Origin: Datura wrightii
Lineage: Eukaryota; Streptophyta; Magnoliopsida; Solanales; Solanaceae
Assembly (NCBI GenBank): GCA_035772735.1
Contig: JASDFA010000019.1
Location: 68,548,001 to 68,612,000, forward strand
Reading direction: 5' to 3'
DNA: 64,000 nucleotides
Shown here: one piece after another, positions 34,978-44,068 of the stretch
Position numbering within the stretch: the first letter of the stretch is position 1
How the letters are laid out: each line of letters opens with the position of its first letter
Notes under the pieces: generated by a model
The model's input: the letters and a program-made list of their open reading frames with translations, nothing else
What the model was told of the DNA's origin: nothing
The model's database searches: none
Position numbers and translations under genes: made by a program

Positions 34978-36908
34978 AAGGGGGGAGGCTGTTACACCCC
35001 GAAAATTTTTTGGAAATTATTTGATGTTCATATGTTATGTTGAGGGAAGTATGGGTTGTATATTGATCATAGATGACAAGGAAAATGTGTACGAATGAAA
35101 AAAATAAAGAGTATGTAAAGTTTATAAATTAGGGTCAACTTTATATGATCATATCTCCAAATATATAATGAATTAGAAGCCCCACAACCTATCAAATTAA
35201 AGTTTTTTGAGTCTAATTTTCAGAACATTAAACGGCTCATCAATCGGAGTTTGAAATAAAAAGTTACAGGTGTTTTACGGTAACATTATCGGGCAGTGAC
35301 ATGGCCACCGCCCAAAAAACGGTCACCACCCAAACACCTTTATATTTTATGTTTTTGTTTATGAAATTATTTTCAAATTTTCCAGGTTTGAAGTGCTTTC
35401 TTACCTCTGAAATCCTCTCTCTTTTCCAGTAGCAAAGCCTTAGAAACCAAGAGGAAATCCCTCAAGAAAACACCATCAAAACACAAGCAAAAGTTGATGG
35501 AAGTGAAGGCAACATTGTGGTGAAGTTGTTGCTGCCTTGTAGCTTCATTTTGGCAGTGTTGTTGCTGCGTGTTTAGGAATATTTTGAGCTAATGTTATAC
35601 TCCATCTTAGTAGGAATTGTTCCTAAGAAATAGTAAGTCACTTCCCTCTTTTGAAATCTATAATAAGTGTATGAATTTTTGAAGGAAAACTAGAAGAAAG
35701 TTATGGTTTATATGTTGACTTGTTATAGTTGTTCTGCTGTTATTTTGCTGCGTTTTGGGCAGCAAGATTTCAGCATTATTGGGAAGTGATTTGGAGGAGA
35801 ATACTCCTATTATATCCAACAATATTCTCATGTCAAGGGTAAGTTTTTCTAATTTCTTAACTTGTCTAACAATCCTAGCTAAAGCTAGAAGTTGAAGGTT
35901 ATGTTGGGTTGTCGTTGTTGGTATGTCGTTGTTGAAGTTCTGCTCGTTTTTGAAGGTTGGAATAGTTGTGTTTTGCTAAGAATATACTCTATATTTGTGG
36001 GAGTTTTTCATGAGAAAAGTGAGGTAATTTCCTACCTCTATTTTCCCCCAAAGTTGTAGAAACAAGTTGAAATAAGAAATGCTAAGTGTTGCCTTATTTG
36101 TTTGTGTTGTGACTGCCTATTGATGTAATATTTTGGCTGGATAAATTGGCTTGAAACGGCCTTGTCACTTGGTGATAAACTCAATTAATTTAAGGGGCTA
36201 AAGTTCTGGTTGTTGAAAGAAAGAAACAACATAAGAAAGCTCGTCAGAAAAAAAGGTATGTGAGGCGTTCTTTGTCTCTTGATTTTCAAGCACAAATTCA
36301 TGCCGAGGATTAATCCGGCATTTCCCTGTATTTGAGATTCTGTAGTAGCATATTATGGTTCCTCCCAATTTTTATGATTACTTGGTTAAGGTGTGTATTT
36401 GCTAAAGAGTTGGAACGCATGAATGTGAAGTAGAGAGGGCAATTGCCTTCTACTATGGTCATAGTTGTAAATTGAGTCTGAAGTCCCCTCGATGTGGGCA
36501 CTGTGAGCTGGTCTTTTACATTATGTTATGTATTTGTGGTGTTAAAGTTGTTTCACATTATGGTTGCTGAGAAATTTGGTAATCATGGCAAGATGACGAC
36601 GCGCAGACAAACCTAATAATTGAAATCGAGTTTTAACTCAATAAGGGCTAACGAGAGTAACAAAATGGAATTTCCTTACGACAGTTACCTACCTTCTCAT
36701 ATTCATGTTTTAAGGTACCTAGCGCCATGAGGTGATTCCCCGATCCCTCTTCCTTAAGCTAAGAGACTATTAATATGTTTCTTAATTAACCGATACGTTA
36801 AACTTGGAAGATAGAACCCGAATGGGTAAACTATTAATATTTCTATGGAACCATCTTTATTGGCAGGTTATGCACAATATCTTGATGTTAACATGTTAGA
36901 CGAAAATC

Positions 36909-36943
<35 letters not shown>

Positions 36944-36990
36944 GTCGCATGTTCTTTGAAAGTTGTAGATATGTAAGGAAATTAACCTAA
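34978..36990 (+). repeat. Gypsy 3' end: polypurine tract plus LTR 5' part
   Basis: 'attcgaggatgaatg', then a purine tract (aaggggggagg, 34978-34988), then an LTR start TGTTACACCCCGAAAA at 34990 show the 3' end of a Tekay-type element in plus orientation. The LTR has no matching end (…CGTGACA) before the right inverted terminus, so it is truncated. A (TA)n run lies at about 36913-36942. No coding frame of note. Confidence 0.65.
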
Positions 36991-37060
36991 GTGTAAAAGT
37001 TGAGGCGCCAATAGCAAAACGGACAATTTCTACAAGCAGCGGCCTGGGCTGTTACAAACG

Positions 37061-37092
37061 TGTTATGAGATAATAAGAGTAAGAACAAGAAG

Positions 37093-37123
<31 letters not shown>

Positions 37124-37327
37124 AGGAGAGAAGTTCTTATTTCTATTAAGCGATGATCTACAATGAAAGAACCTCTCTATTTATAGAGGAAGATAACCCT
37201 AACTTAGATATTCACTATAATACAAATATACATTAATAGCTTATCTGATTACACGTTCATCCAATCCTAAGTTTATTAAGTTACAAACTTATCTAATAAA
37301 TATCCACAATATAATATATTTATAATA
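37061..37327 (-). repeat. Right (5') LTR of copia-C
   Basis: It starts TGTTATGAG and ends TTTATAATA, the same limits as E1/E2 LTRs. A (GA)n microsatellite (about 37098-37123) lengthens it relative to the left copy. A TATA box on the minus strand lies near 37187. Confidence 0.8.
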
Positions 37328-38099
37328 GAGTAATAATAAATAGGAAGAATCTTGAACTAACTTAAAACTTTTAAAAATAAGCCAAATATGCTCAGCTTTA
37401 GGATTCTATATTTTCGTTCAACTCGGCGTTCAAATATGCAATTTTATCCCACATGTAATTTGATTATTTCAAGAAAATTTAAGTTTATATAGGGTATTAG
37501 AATCATTCAATGTTTAAATAATATTTTGGTCAATTAGTATCTATAGTTGTGTTTTTATAGTAACTAGTTTTCACGAATGTACGAGCCACATTAATTTATA
37601 TTATATTAAAAGTGTGAAAACTCTTAAAAATATTGATTGAACTTTTTGTTCTTCATTAAAAATTTCATAATGGATAAAATTGTTATTTACTATTTTTACA
37701 CAATTATTATTTTAAATTATTTCATTACCTTATTTATCATATTAAATTTTTTATTTGTGCTGTAAACTTTTTTTTTAAAAAAAAAAAATCTACCAAATTT
37801 TCACCATCAAATTTTTTTCCCTGTTTCCATAATCACGAAATTTTATTTTTTCCTTTCTTAGGGTAACTAACTTTTAAAGAAGTTTTTTTTTTCCTTTTTT
37901 GATTAAAAAAAATTCCCTTTTTAAAAAGTCACGAATTTTTTTAATTTTTCCCCTTTTTGAAGTGACAATTTTTTTCTCCTTTTTAATATTTTTTTCCCAT
38001 TTTTGATAGTCCCACATTTTTATAAATAGAACCTTAACTTTTTTTACAGCTTTAAATTCTTTTTGGTTTATCAATCATTCTGCTTCTATAAAAAAATTA

Positions 38100-39019
38100 G
38101 GAAAAAACATAAAATCCCCCTTGAACTTGTTAAGACAACTCACTTTAACACTTTAACTTTACTAAGTGTTTGTTTACCCCCCTAAATGCATCTGAAGTCT
38201 ATTAAATACCACCCTAAGAGAATAATACCACTCTCACAATGTGAAGTGTTTTACACTCGCCCCACGTCACTGCCACGTAAGCGCCACATTGAAAATTATT
38301 TAAATTTTAATTTTTCATTTTATTTATTTTTTTATTTTTTCTTATTATATTTTTATACACTAATTAATTTCTAATTCTAATTAATTCAAGAAAAATGGAG
38401 GTTGTTTTTCTCCATTGGGTGTCTTTATTTTTCAAAAAAATTCAAAACTTTTCTAAAATAATTGAATCTTGAAAGCACGAAGTAAAAAAATTTGATAAAT
38501 AAGTGTACTTTTTGTATATGGGGGGTGGGGGGGTGGGGGGCGTATTGGGTGGGTGAGGTGAGATCGAAGATGGAGAAATGGTGGGGGTGGGGGTTCAAAG
38601 AAGGAGAAATTGTGAGGTGGTTCGAAGAAGGAGAAAAGGGGTGGGGATTCGTATGAAGATAGGTCGGGGGGAAGGGGGGTGAAGAAGGAGAAAGAGGGTG
38701 GCTGGGTGGGTTGAAGAAGGAGAGAGGATTGGCAAATTTGAAGAAGGAGAAAGGGGGATTGGGGGGTTTGAAGAAGAAGATAGAGTTGGGTAGGTTCTTT
38801 TTCTTATTCTATTATATAATATAAATATAAATGGACCCGCCTTTTTTCCCCAACTACGCTCCTTTTTAATTTTTTTTAAAATTTATTTTCCACATCAGTC
38901 TTTTGGGTAGTATTTAATAGACTTCAAATGCGTTTAGGGGGGTAAACAAACACACGTAAAGTTAAAGTGCTAAAGTGAGTTGTGTGGATAAGTTCAAGAG
39001 GGATTTTATGTCTTTTCTC
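38100..39019. mobile_element. Mutator-like inverted-repeat element, 920 bp, non-autonomous
   Basis: Long terminal inverted repeats of over 100 bp are visible: left 'acataaaatcccccttgaac...tttacccccctaaatgc' against right 'gcgtttaggggggtaaa...gggattttatgt'. Direct flanks aaaaaaatta at 38090-38099 and 39020-39029 form a 9-10-bp TSD, the size expected of Mutator-like elements. The interior is a G-rich minisatellite without a transposase. It needs an outside transposase to move. Confidence 0.78.
38519..38800 (+). repeat. G-rich minisatellite inside the Mutator-like element
   Basis: Units of 'tcgaagaaggagaaa' are separated by runs such as ggggtggggg. Several clusters hold four or more G-tracts within short distance, fitting G-quadruplex potential on the plus strand. 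No coding use inferred. Confidence 0.75.
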
Positions 39020-39468
39020 AAAAAAATTATAATTGCATAATTTAATTCATATTCTTCTATATTAACACCTTGGATTCAATCTCCAACTTTGTATGTTTAG
39101 TGTTAACCTATCTTCTTTTTTATTTTCATGTTGTAATTTTTTTTCATATTGTGAATTTAAAAAAGACAATAGTAATAGCTATGTCAACTCAAATTATTTA
39201 TATTCAAAATAATTTAACTTAGATTGTCTCCTTTAGTTGACTCTAATATTGATACAATTTTATCTCCTTTCGTTGAGTCTTATATTGATATTATGTGATT
39301 TAAAATTTATGTTATTTGCAACTAACATTCCTCATCTACTCATACATTCGCAAGTTTCATCTACTCAGGTAAAGTAATCTCCTCATCTCATAAAATAATT
39401 TTTTCTATAAAAGTATAAATTATTGTAATTATAACTCTTATGCGCAATTTATTTTAGATAATATTTCA

Positions 39469-39639
39469 ATGAGATCCTTAGATCCTGAAAAGGATCTCAT
39501 GAATGAAATTATACCAATTGACAACTTAAACCGGTATGATTCTCATTGGATAATAAAAGTCTTAGTTATTGAAATTGGATTGGTAAAAGAGTATAAAAAA
39601 GGAACAAAGAAAGGCACGTGGATGACTATAATTAGTTGA
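39469..39639 (+). pseudogene. RPA70-like DNA-binding domain remnant
   Basis: A 56-codon frame from ATG 39469 to TGA 39637 contains PIDNLNRYDSHWIIKVLVIE and a later YKKGTKKG stretch. RPA large-subunit OB folds typically begin PI..LNPY...W.IK..V and go on with ...(K/R)G.GK.F, so the pattern fits in order and spacing. RPA binds single-stranded DNA; plant Helitrons often carry such copies. The rest of the domain is not found, and an exon-like GT (gaggtaaat) follows the stop by a few bases. It could be chance similarity. Confidence 0.4.
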
Positions 39640-41118
39640 CAAAGAGGTAAATAATTATTTTTTTTGTATTATATTCTATATCTATATTTTATATTTTTAC
39701 GCATATGTTTGAATTATTATATATTCTATATATATGTTTTTTAACCATTAAACTTTAATTTTTTTACTGGACACAAAAGTTTATGCTATACTTTTCAATA
39801 ATTATATTAAAAAGTAAAAAAAATATTTACAACAAGACAAGATCTGTTACATCATAAACGAACTTAATTTTATTTAATTTTTTAACAAATTAATAAAACT
39901 ATAAGTATTAAGTAGTTATAGTTATATAATAAAAATAACAACTCCTAAATCTAATATGAGGTCTTGTCCACGGATTTTTTCATCTTGTTTTGGTGGTACC
40001 TTTTTTTTAATTTAAAAAACTTTTATGTTATATATTAAATAAAGAAAGATTTAATACAATTATTTAGTTGATTTTAAAAGTTTAAATATTAGGAGAGTAT
40101 TAAAACAATAACTAAACTTAGTTACTTTTATAATTTTAATTATTATAAATCTTATTCATCAACTTTGTCCAGCTTTATCTCATTTTTCTTCATCAATTTT
40201 ATCGTAATTTTGATTTAATCTCCAACTTTATATATTTTTCATACATATAATTTATCAACTAAATCAATGCACACGTGCAACGCACGTACACCAAAATTAG
40301 TTATTATAAATTTACATAAAGAAGAAAGAATTTTTCCACGTGCAAAATTACAAAAGAATTTTTCCACGTGCAAAATTACAAACATATTTCAGCATTGTAA
40401 ATATTATCAAATTGTGTTTTTTTTCAGGGTGAAAATTAGTTTCACCTTTCAACTTTACTTTAAAATTAAATTCACCGTTCAATTTTGAATAATAGACATT
40501 TTTTTTCTTTTATTTTTATTGACTTTTTAAGTGCTTGTTTTTCTTACATTATCAACTTTTGTCTTCTTCTTTTTACTTCTTTAAAATTATGATATTTTTT
40601 TATTTTTTTAATCTATAATAACTTTTTTATTAAAAAATAAATATTTCTAGACAAAAAAAAATGAGAAATACTAATTGAGTATATAAAATAATGAAATTCT
40701 ATAATGAAGTAAATTAGCATAATAAAAAAATAATTTTATTAATAAAAATGAAAACTCTAATTTTTTTCTATACGGGATGAAAATAACAGGTAATAATAAC
40801 TTTATAAATATATTTCAATGAGAAAATATAAGAAAAATAATAAAAAAAGATAATTTTTGAAAAATTATTTAATTAATTTTAAATTATAGAAAATAATTCA
40901 TTATCACAATCAAAACAATATAGGCAATAGAGAATAAGAAAGAGATGAAATATAAATATACACACACATGCATATACATACATATATACATACAAATGCA
41001 TATAATATTGAAACAACAACCATAAATAATACCGTTAGATTTTATAACAAATCCATAAAAATATTATTCTACTTATAATTTTAGTAAACTTAAATAAGAA
41101 ATTATACATATCTAAATT
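39640..41118. other. AT-rich spacer, no gene seen
   Basis: Apart from the possible Helitron 3' end at 40273-40301 and the short direct repeat, this is AT-rich spacer with (TA/CA)-rich runs near 40960-41000. No coding motif recognised. Confidence 0.5.
40327..40382. repeat. Two copies of a 24-bp direct repeat
   Basis: 'gaatttttccacgtgcaaaa' with 'ttacaaa' occurs twice in a row. Both contain a cacgtg palindrome (G-box sequence); I infer no regulation from this. Confidence 0.7.
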
Positions 41119-41368
41119 AAAAAAATATAGATATGTTATGAAATAATAAAGAAAGAACAAGAATATTATAGAGAAAGAGAGAAGGAGAGAAGTTCTTATT
41201 TCTCTTGATGGGATGAAATACAATGAAGGAGAACCCCTCTATTTATAGGGATAATTTCTCCTAACTTTTCTCCAAAAGATAAACTTTCACTATAATATAA
41301 ACACATGTATCCACTACAATATAAATACCTTTATAGACATTCACTATAATACAAATATGTTTATAATA

Positions 41369-41382
41369 CTCCCCTTTGAATG
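41369..41382 (-). other. Polypurine tract of copia E1
   Basis: On the minus strand CATTCAAAGGGGAG lies directly upstream of the 3' LTR. Confidence 0.7.
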
Positions 41383-41564
41383 TCTACTTGATAGATAATG
41401 TGCATCGTTAAAACCTTACTAGAAAAAACCCAGTGAAAAAAAATCTAGTGAAGGAAAAAGAGTATACATATCTAATAATACGCATTTTGGCTGCCTCATT
41501 AAAAACCTTACAAGGAAAACCCAGTGGGACAAAACCTCTTAAGGGAAAAAGAGTACAACGCGTA

Positions 41565-42110
41565 TTAACTCCCCCTAATGAGAACATCCTTGAATCTTTG
41601 CATCCCGATCTTCTGCACCATCTTCTTGAAAGTTGCAATTGGTAGAGATTTGGTGAATAAATCAGCCACATTGTCACTTGAACGAATCTGTTGCACATTG
41701 ATATCACCATTTTTTTGGAGCTCATGTGTGTAGAAAAACTTTGGCGAGATGTGCTTCGTTCTATCTCCCTTTATGAATCCTCCCTTTAGTTGTGCTATGC
41801 ATGCTGCATTATCTTCATACAAAATTGTGGGTACTTTTTGACATTTCAAACTAGATTTTTCTCTAATGAGATGTATCAGGACCTCAACCACACACATTCT
41901 CAGCTTGCTTCATGAACAGCTATTATCTCAGCATGATTTGATGAAATAGCTACAAGAGACTGCTTTGTAGATCTCAAAGATATGGCAGTACCTCCACATA
42001 TGAACACGTAGCCAGTTTGAGATTGAACTTTGTGTGGGTCTGATAAATACCCAGCATCAACATAACCAACAAGATCGGGACTGCAATTATTATAATAATA
42101 TAAGCTCATT
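41565..42110 (-). pseudogene. copia E1 RNase H, nearly complete but frameshifted
   Basis: In the polyprotein this domain would degrade template RNA. The N-terminal part (about 41900-42110, reading down) has the LVGYVDAGYLSDPHK motif with the catalytic Asp, QTGYVFICGGTAI and SSNHAEIIAVHEAS with the Glu. The C-terminal part (41565-41897) has PTILYEDNAACIAQLKGG (Asp), DRTKHISPKFFYTHELQ, SSDNVADLFTKSLP and MVQKIGMQRF. The two parts lie in different frames, so one indel or stop separates them. It is the best-kept coding block of this family in the window. Confidence 0.85.
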
Positions 42111-42990
42111 TGGGGACCCATCTTTGTGCGTTGTTGTGGAGCAATTGAATCAATATATCGCACATTCAAAATTTTAGATGGAATCATTTGGTTCCTGATC
42201 CTAAACCAATTGTGATAGGGAAAACCTTATTGGCTTGATGCATTCAAGTGTTGCTATATGTTAAATAAACATATCTCATATCAAATATTATTTGAGAGTT
42301 TTATTCTCATAACTAATGATTTAGCTATAATTGGAGGCATACAATTTTTGCTAAACCAACATAGATATGAATCAGCATTATCAACATGATTTTATAATTT
42401 GGAACTATGCTCTTAATTTAATAATTCGAGCAACAACCTTACAAAAATAAATTGCAAGTTGATATCAAAACACATGTGACCATGCCATAGATGCATCTAT
42501 TAGCAAACGGTTCACATGGTAGGTGAACAGGCCCATATTCACCCTTTTATAAGTTTCAAAATATCAGTGAATATAATTCCAATCTTAGCTGATCATTCTA
42601 TCATGAGAACAAGCAACACAAGAGAATTCTTGAAGAATCTTTTATTTCTTCAACATATAGTCACGTGAATTCTCAATTATTTTTGCATCACATTTGAACC
42701 GGGATGGCCAACCAATTATGCCAACTTATTTCAGTAAACTTCTAGTTTACTTTCTTATGTGATTTCATCATCATACCCATATTTATGTATTACAAATAAA
42801 AAAACGGCGGGTAATTTTATACATAAATATTTATAATCTGCTTCAATTGTAGTAGCATGAAGATATTAGATCTTCCCATAATTTATAGTCTCAATGTTTT
42901 TTCAATGTCCTTGAAACTTATAAGTTTCCTTTTGAGACTTACTACAATAATTTCATTCCTTCAAGTAGTAATACATTAGCTCTTCCGGAG
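42100..42990 (-). pseudogene. copia E1 integrase scraps joined directly to RNase H
   Basis: Reading down the minus strand, an integrase core fragment with LLIDASMAWSHV (near 42490-42530) is followed by decayed sequence and then by IDSIAPQQRTKMGPQ (about 42110-42150). In copia polyproteins PQRTKMGPQ lies just after the integrase core, well before RT. Here it runs straight into the RNase H start, so the RT and RT-integrase linker are deleted. Stops occur throughout. Confidence 0.65.
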
Positions 42991-42993
42991 CTC

Positions 42994-43491
42994 TCAATTA
43001 ATTTTGTGTACTACCACATATTCAATTATATCAACATCATTAATAGTTTCTCCACATAGTTTCAACTTAGAAACAATTTTGAATGTTGATGAGCTATACT
43101 CATGAACATACTTATAGTCTTGATGGATCCAATCATATCGTGCCTTTGGGTGGATGACCATCTTTAGGTGGTCATACCTTTCTTTTAGGCTATTCCACAA
43201 AATAAGTGGATCCTTAATCGTGAGATATTTAATTTTCATAATTTCGTCAATATATGATGCAAGAATATCATAGCCTTAGCACGATCTTGATTTGATGCTT
43301 TGTTTTCACTTTTAATGGTGTCTCCAAGACCCATTGCATCCATATGGATTTTTGATGCTTTGTTTTTCACTTTTAATGGTGTCTCCGAGAGTTATTGCAT
43401 CCATATGGATTTCAACATCCAACACCCATGAAAGGTAGTTCTTGCCCGAACTTTGAAGGGTAACAAAATCAAGTTTCGTAAGGTTAGCCAT
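42994..43491 (-). pseudogene. gag: copia E1 gag remnant
   Basis: The start at 43491 (minus) reads MANLTKLDFVTLQSSGKNYLSW and then HMDAITLGDTIK, the usual opening of this copia gag. After a duplication of the phrase around 43312-43400 and a frameshift, the frame at 42994-43239 continues DPLILWNSLKERYDHLK, DWIHQDYKYVHEYSSSTFKIVSKLKLCGE. The zinc knuckle is not found; the deletion into integrase begins soon after. Confidence 0.8.
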
Positions 43492-43680
43492 ATTAAAAGA
43501 AAAAAATAATAATACCTTGGCCTTCAAATTTTGAAACAGTAGAGTCGTAGAGCAACGGTATCACCAAAGAAACATCACTCCTGTGGTTAAGTAATATATC
43601 TTTTGAAAAAGAAATTTTAATTTTTCTTACCTCATGTCTTTCAAAGTGAGTGCTCAAGGCAGAGACTCGTGCTGATAACG

Positions 43681-43907
43681 TGTTATGAAATAATAACAAG
43701 AATATTATAGAGAAAGAGAGAAGGAGAGAAGTTCATAATTCTCTTGATGGGATGAAATATAATGAAGGAGAACCCCTTTATTTATAGGGATAATTTCTCC
43801 TAACTTTTCGCCAAAAGATAAAATTTCACTATAATATAAACACATGTATCCACTACAATATAAATACCTTTATAGACATTCACTATAATACAAATATGTT
43901 TATAACA
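43681..43907 (-). repeat. 5' LTR of copia E1
   Basis: It is nearly the same as 41134-41368 except for an 8-bp difference near its start. The TATA box on the minus strand is near 43780. Confidence 0.85.
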
Positions 43908-44068
43908 AGATATTAATTCTTATGATTGTTGCCTAGTCACATTACTCTCTCTATATATATGTATGTATATATGTAGTTTGTTGAACTTGTATTCTTGAAT
44001 ATCATAGGAGTTCAAGCTTGTTTTTTTTTTTCTCTATATCCTGTAGGTTTTTCTTATAACATTATTTT

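Larger units (their letters stand above)
33305..37056. mobile_element. 3.75-kb chimeric insertion with inverted TRIM ends, at copia-C PBS
   Basis: It is flanked by aacgt at 33300-33304 and 37057-37061 and by inverted termini of about 36 bp: TGTAACAGCCCAGGC at the left and GCCTGGGCTGTTACA at the right. It contains a small TRIM, a minus-strand gypsy LTR half with a hairpin minisatellite, and a plus-strand gypsy 3' end with PPT and LTR half. No transposase or complete gene is seen. The uninterrupted site 'ctaataacgtgttatg' matches the PBS/LTR junction of E1 and E2 ('ctgataacgtgttatg'). Confidence 0.7.
3172..37327 (-). mobile_element. copia-C: RT-less Ty1-copia element, host of the nested stack
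   Basis: The element reads on the minus strand. Its left (3') LTR is 3172-3406 and resumes at 30231-30237 after the Tekay-A insertion; its right (5') LTR is 37061-37327. Both share 'acaagaagaataag', a TATA box on the minus strand (ctatttatag on plus) and 'cattcactataatacaaat' with E1 and E2 further right. Internal sequence at 30238-33299 carries antisense gag, integrase and RNase H scraps but no RT. The right LTR is longer because of a (GA)n expansion. The left boundary is approximate and no TSD was found. Confidence 0.75.
37595..40301 (+). mobile_element. Possible degenerate Helitron with nested Mutator-type element
   Basis: The left end resembles Helitron starts ('tatattatattaaaag'). The right end has a perfect 6-bp hairpin acgtgc-aac-gcacgt at 40273-40287, followed after nine bases by TTAG (40297-40300) and T, close to the CTAG-T of plant Helitrons. 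An RPA70-like coding remnant lies inside, as in many plant Helitrons. There is no Rep/helicase. Both termini deviate from canonical by one base, so the call is tentative. Confidence 0.4.
41134..43907 (-). mobile_element. copia E1: RT-less Ty1-copia element
   Basis: LTRs are 41134-41368 and 43681-43907, starting TGTTATGAAAT and ending TTATAA(C/T)A on the plus strand. TSD agata occurs at 41129-41133 and 43908-43912. The minus strand carries gag, an integrase fragment and RNase H. The PBS is at 43663-43680 (CGTTATCAGCACGAGTCT on the minus strand) and the purine tract lies at 41369-41382 (complement of ctcccctttgaatg). RT is missing. Same family as copia-C and E2. Confidence 0.9.

Noticed and set aside
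37874..38074. Lys-rich minus-strand ORF near 37874
   Set aside because: It lies in poly-T-rich sequence and has only low-complexity Lys/Phe content.
41408..41725. Antisense ORF overlapping the RNase H of E1, repeated at 44296-44532
   Set aside because: It is a shadow frame of the pol end and the adjoining untranslated sequence, conserved only because the elements are related.
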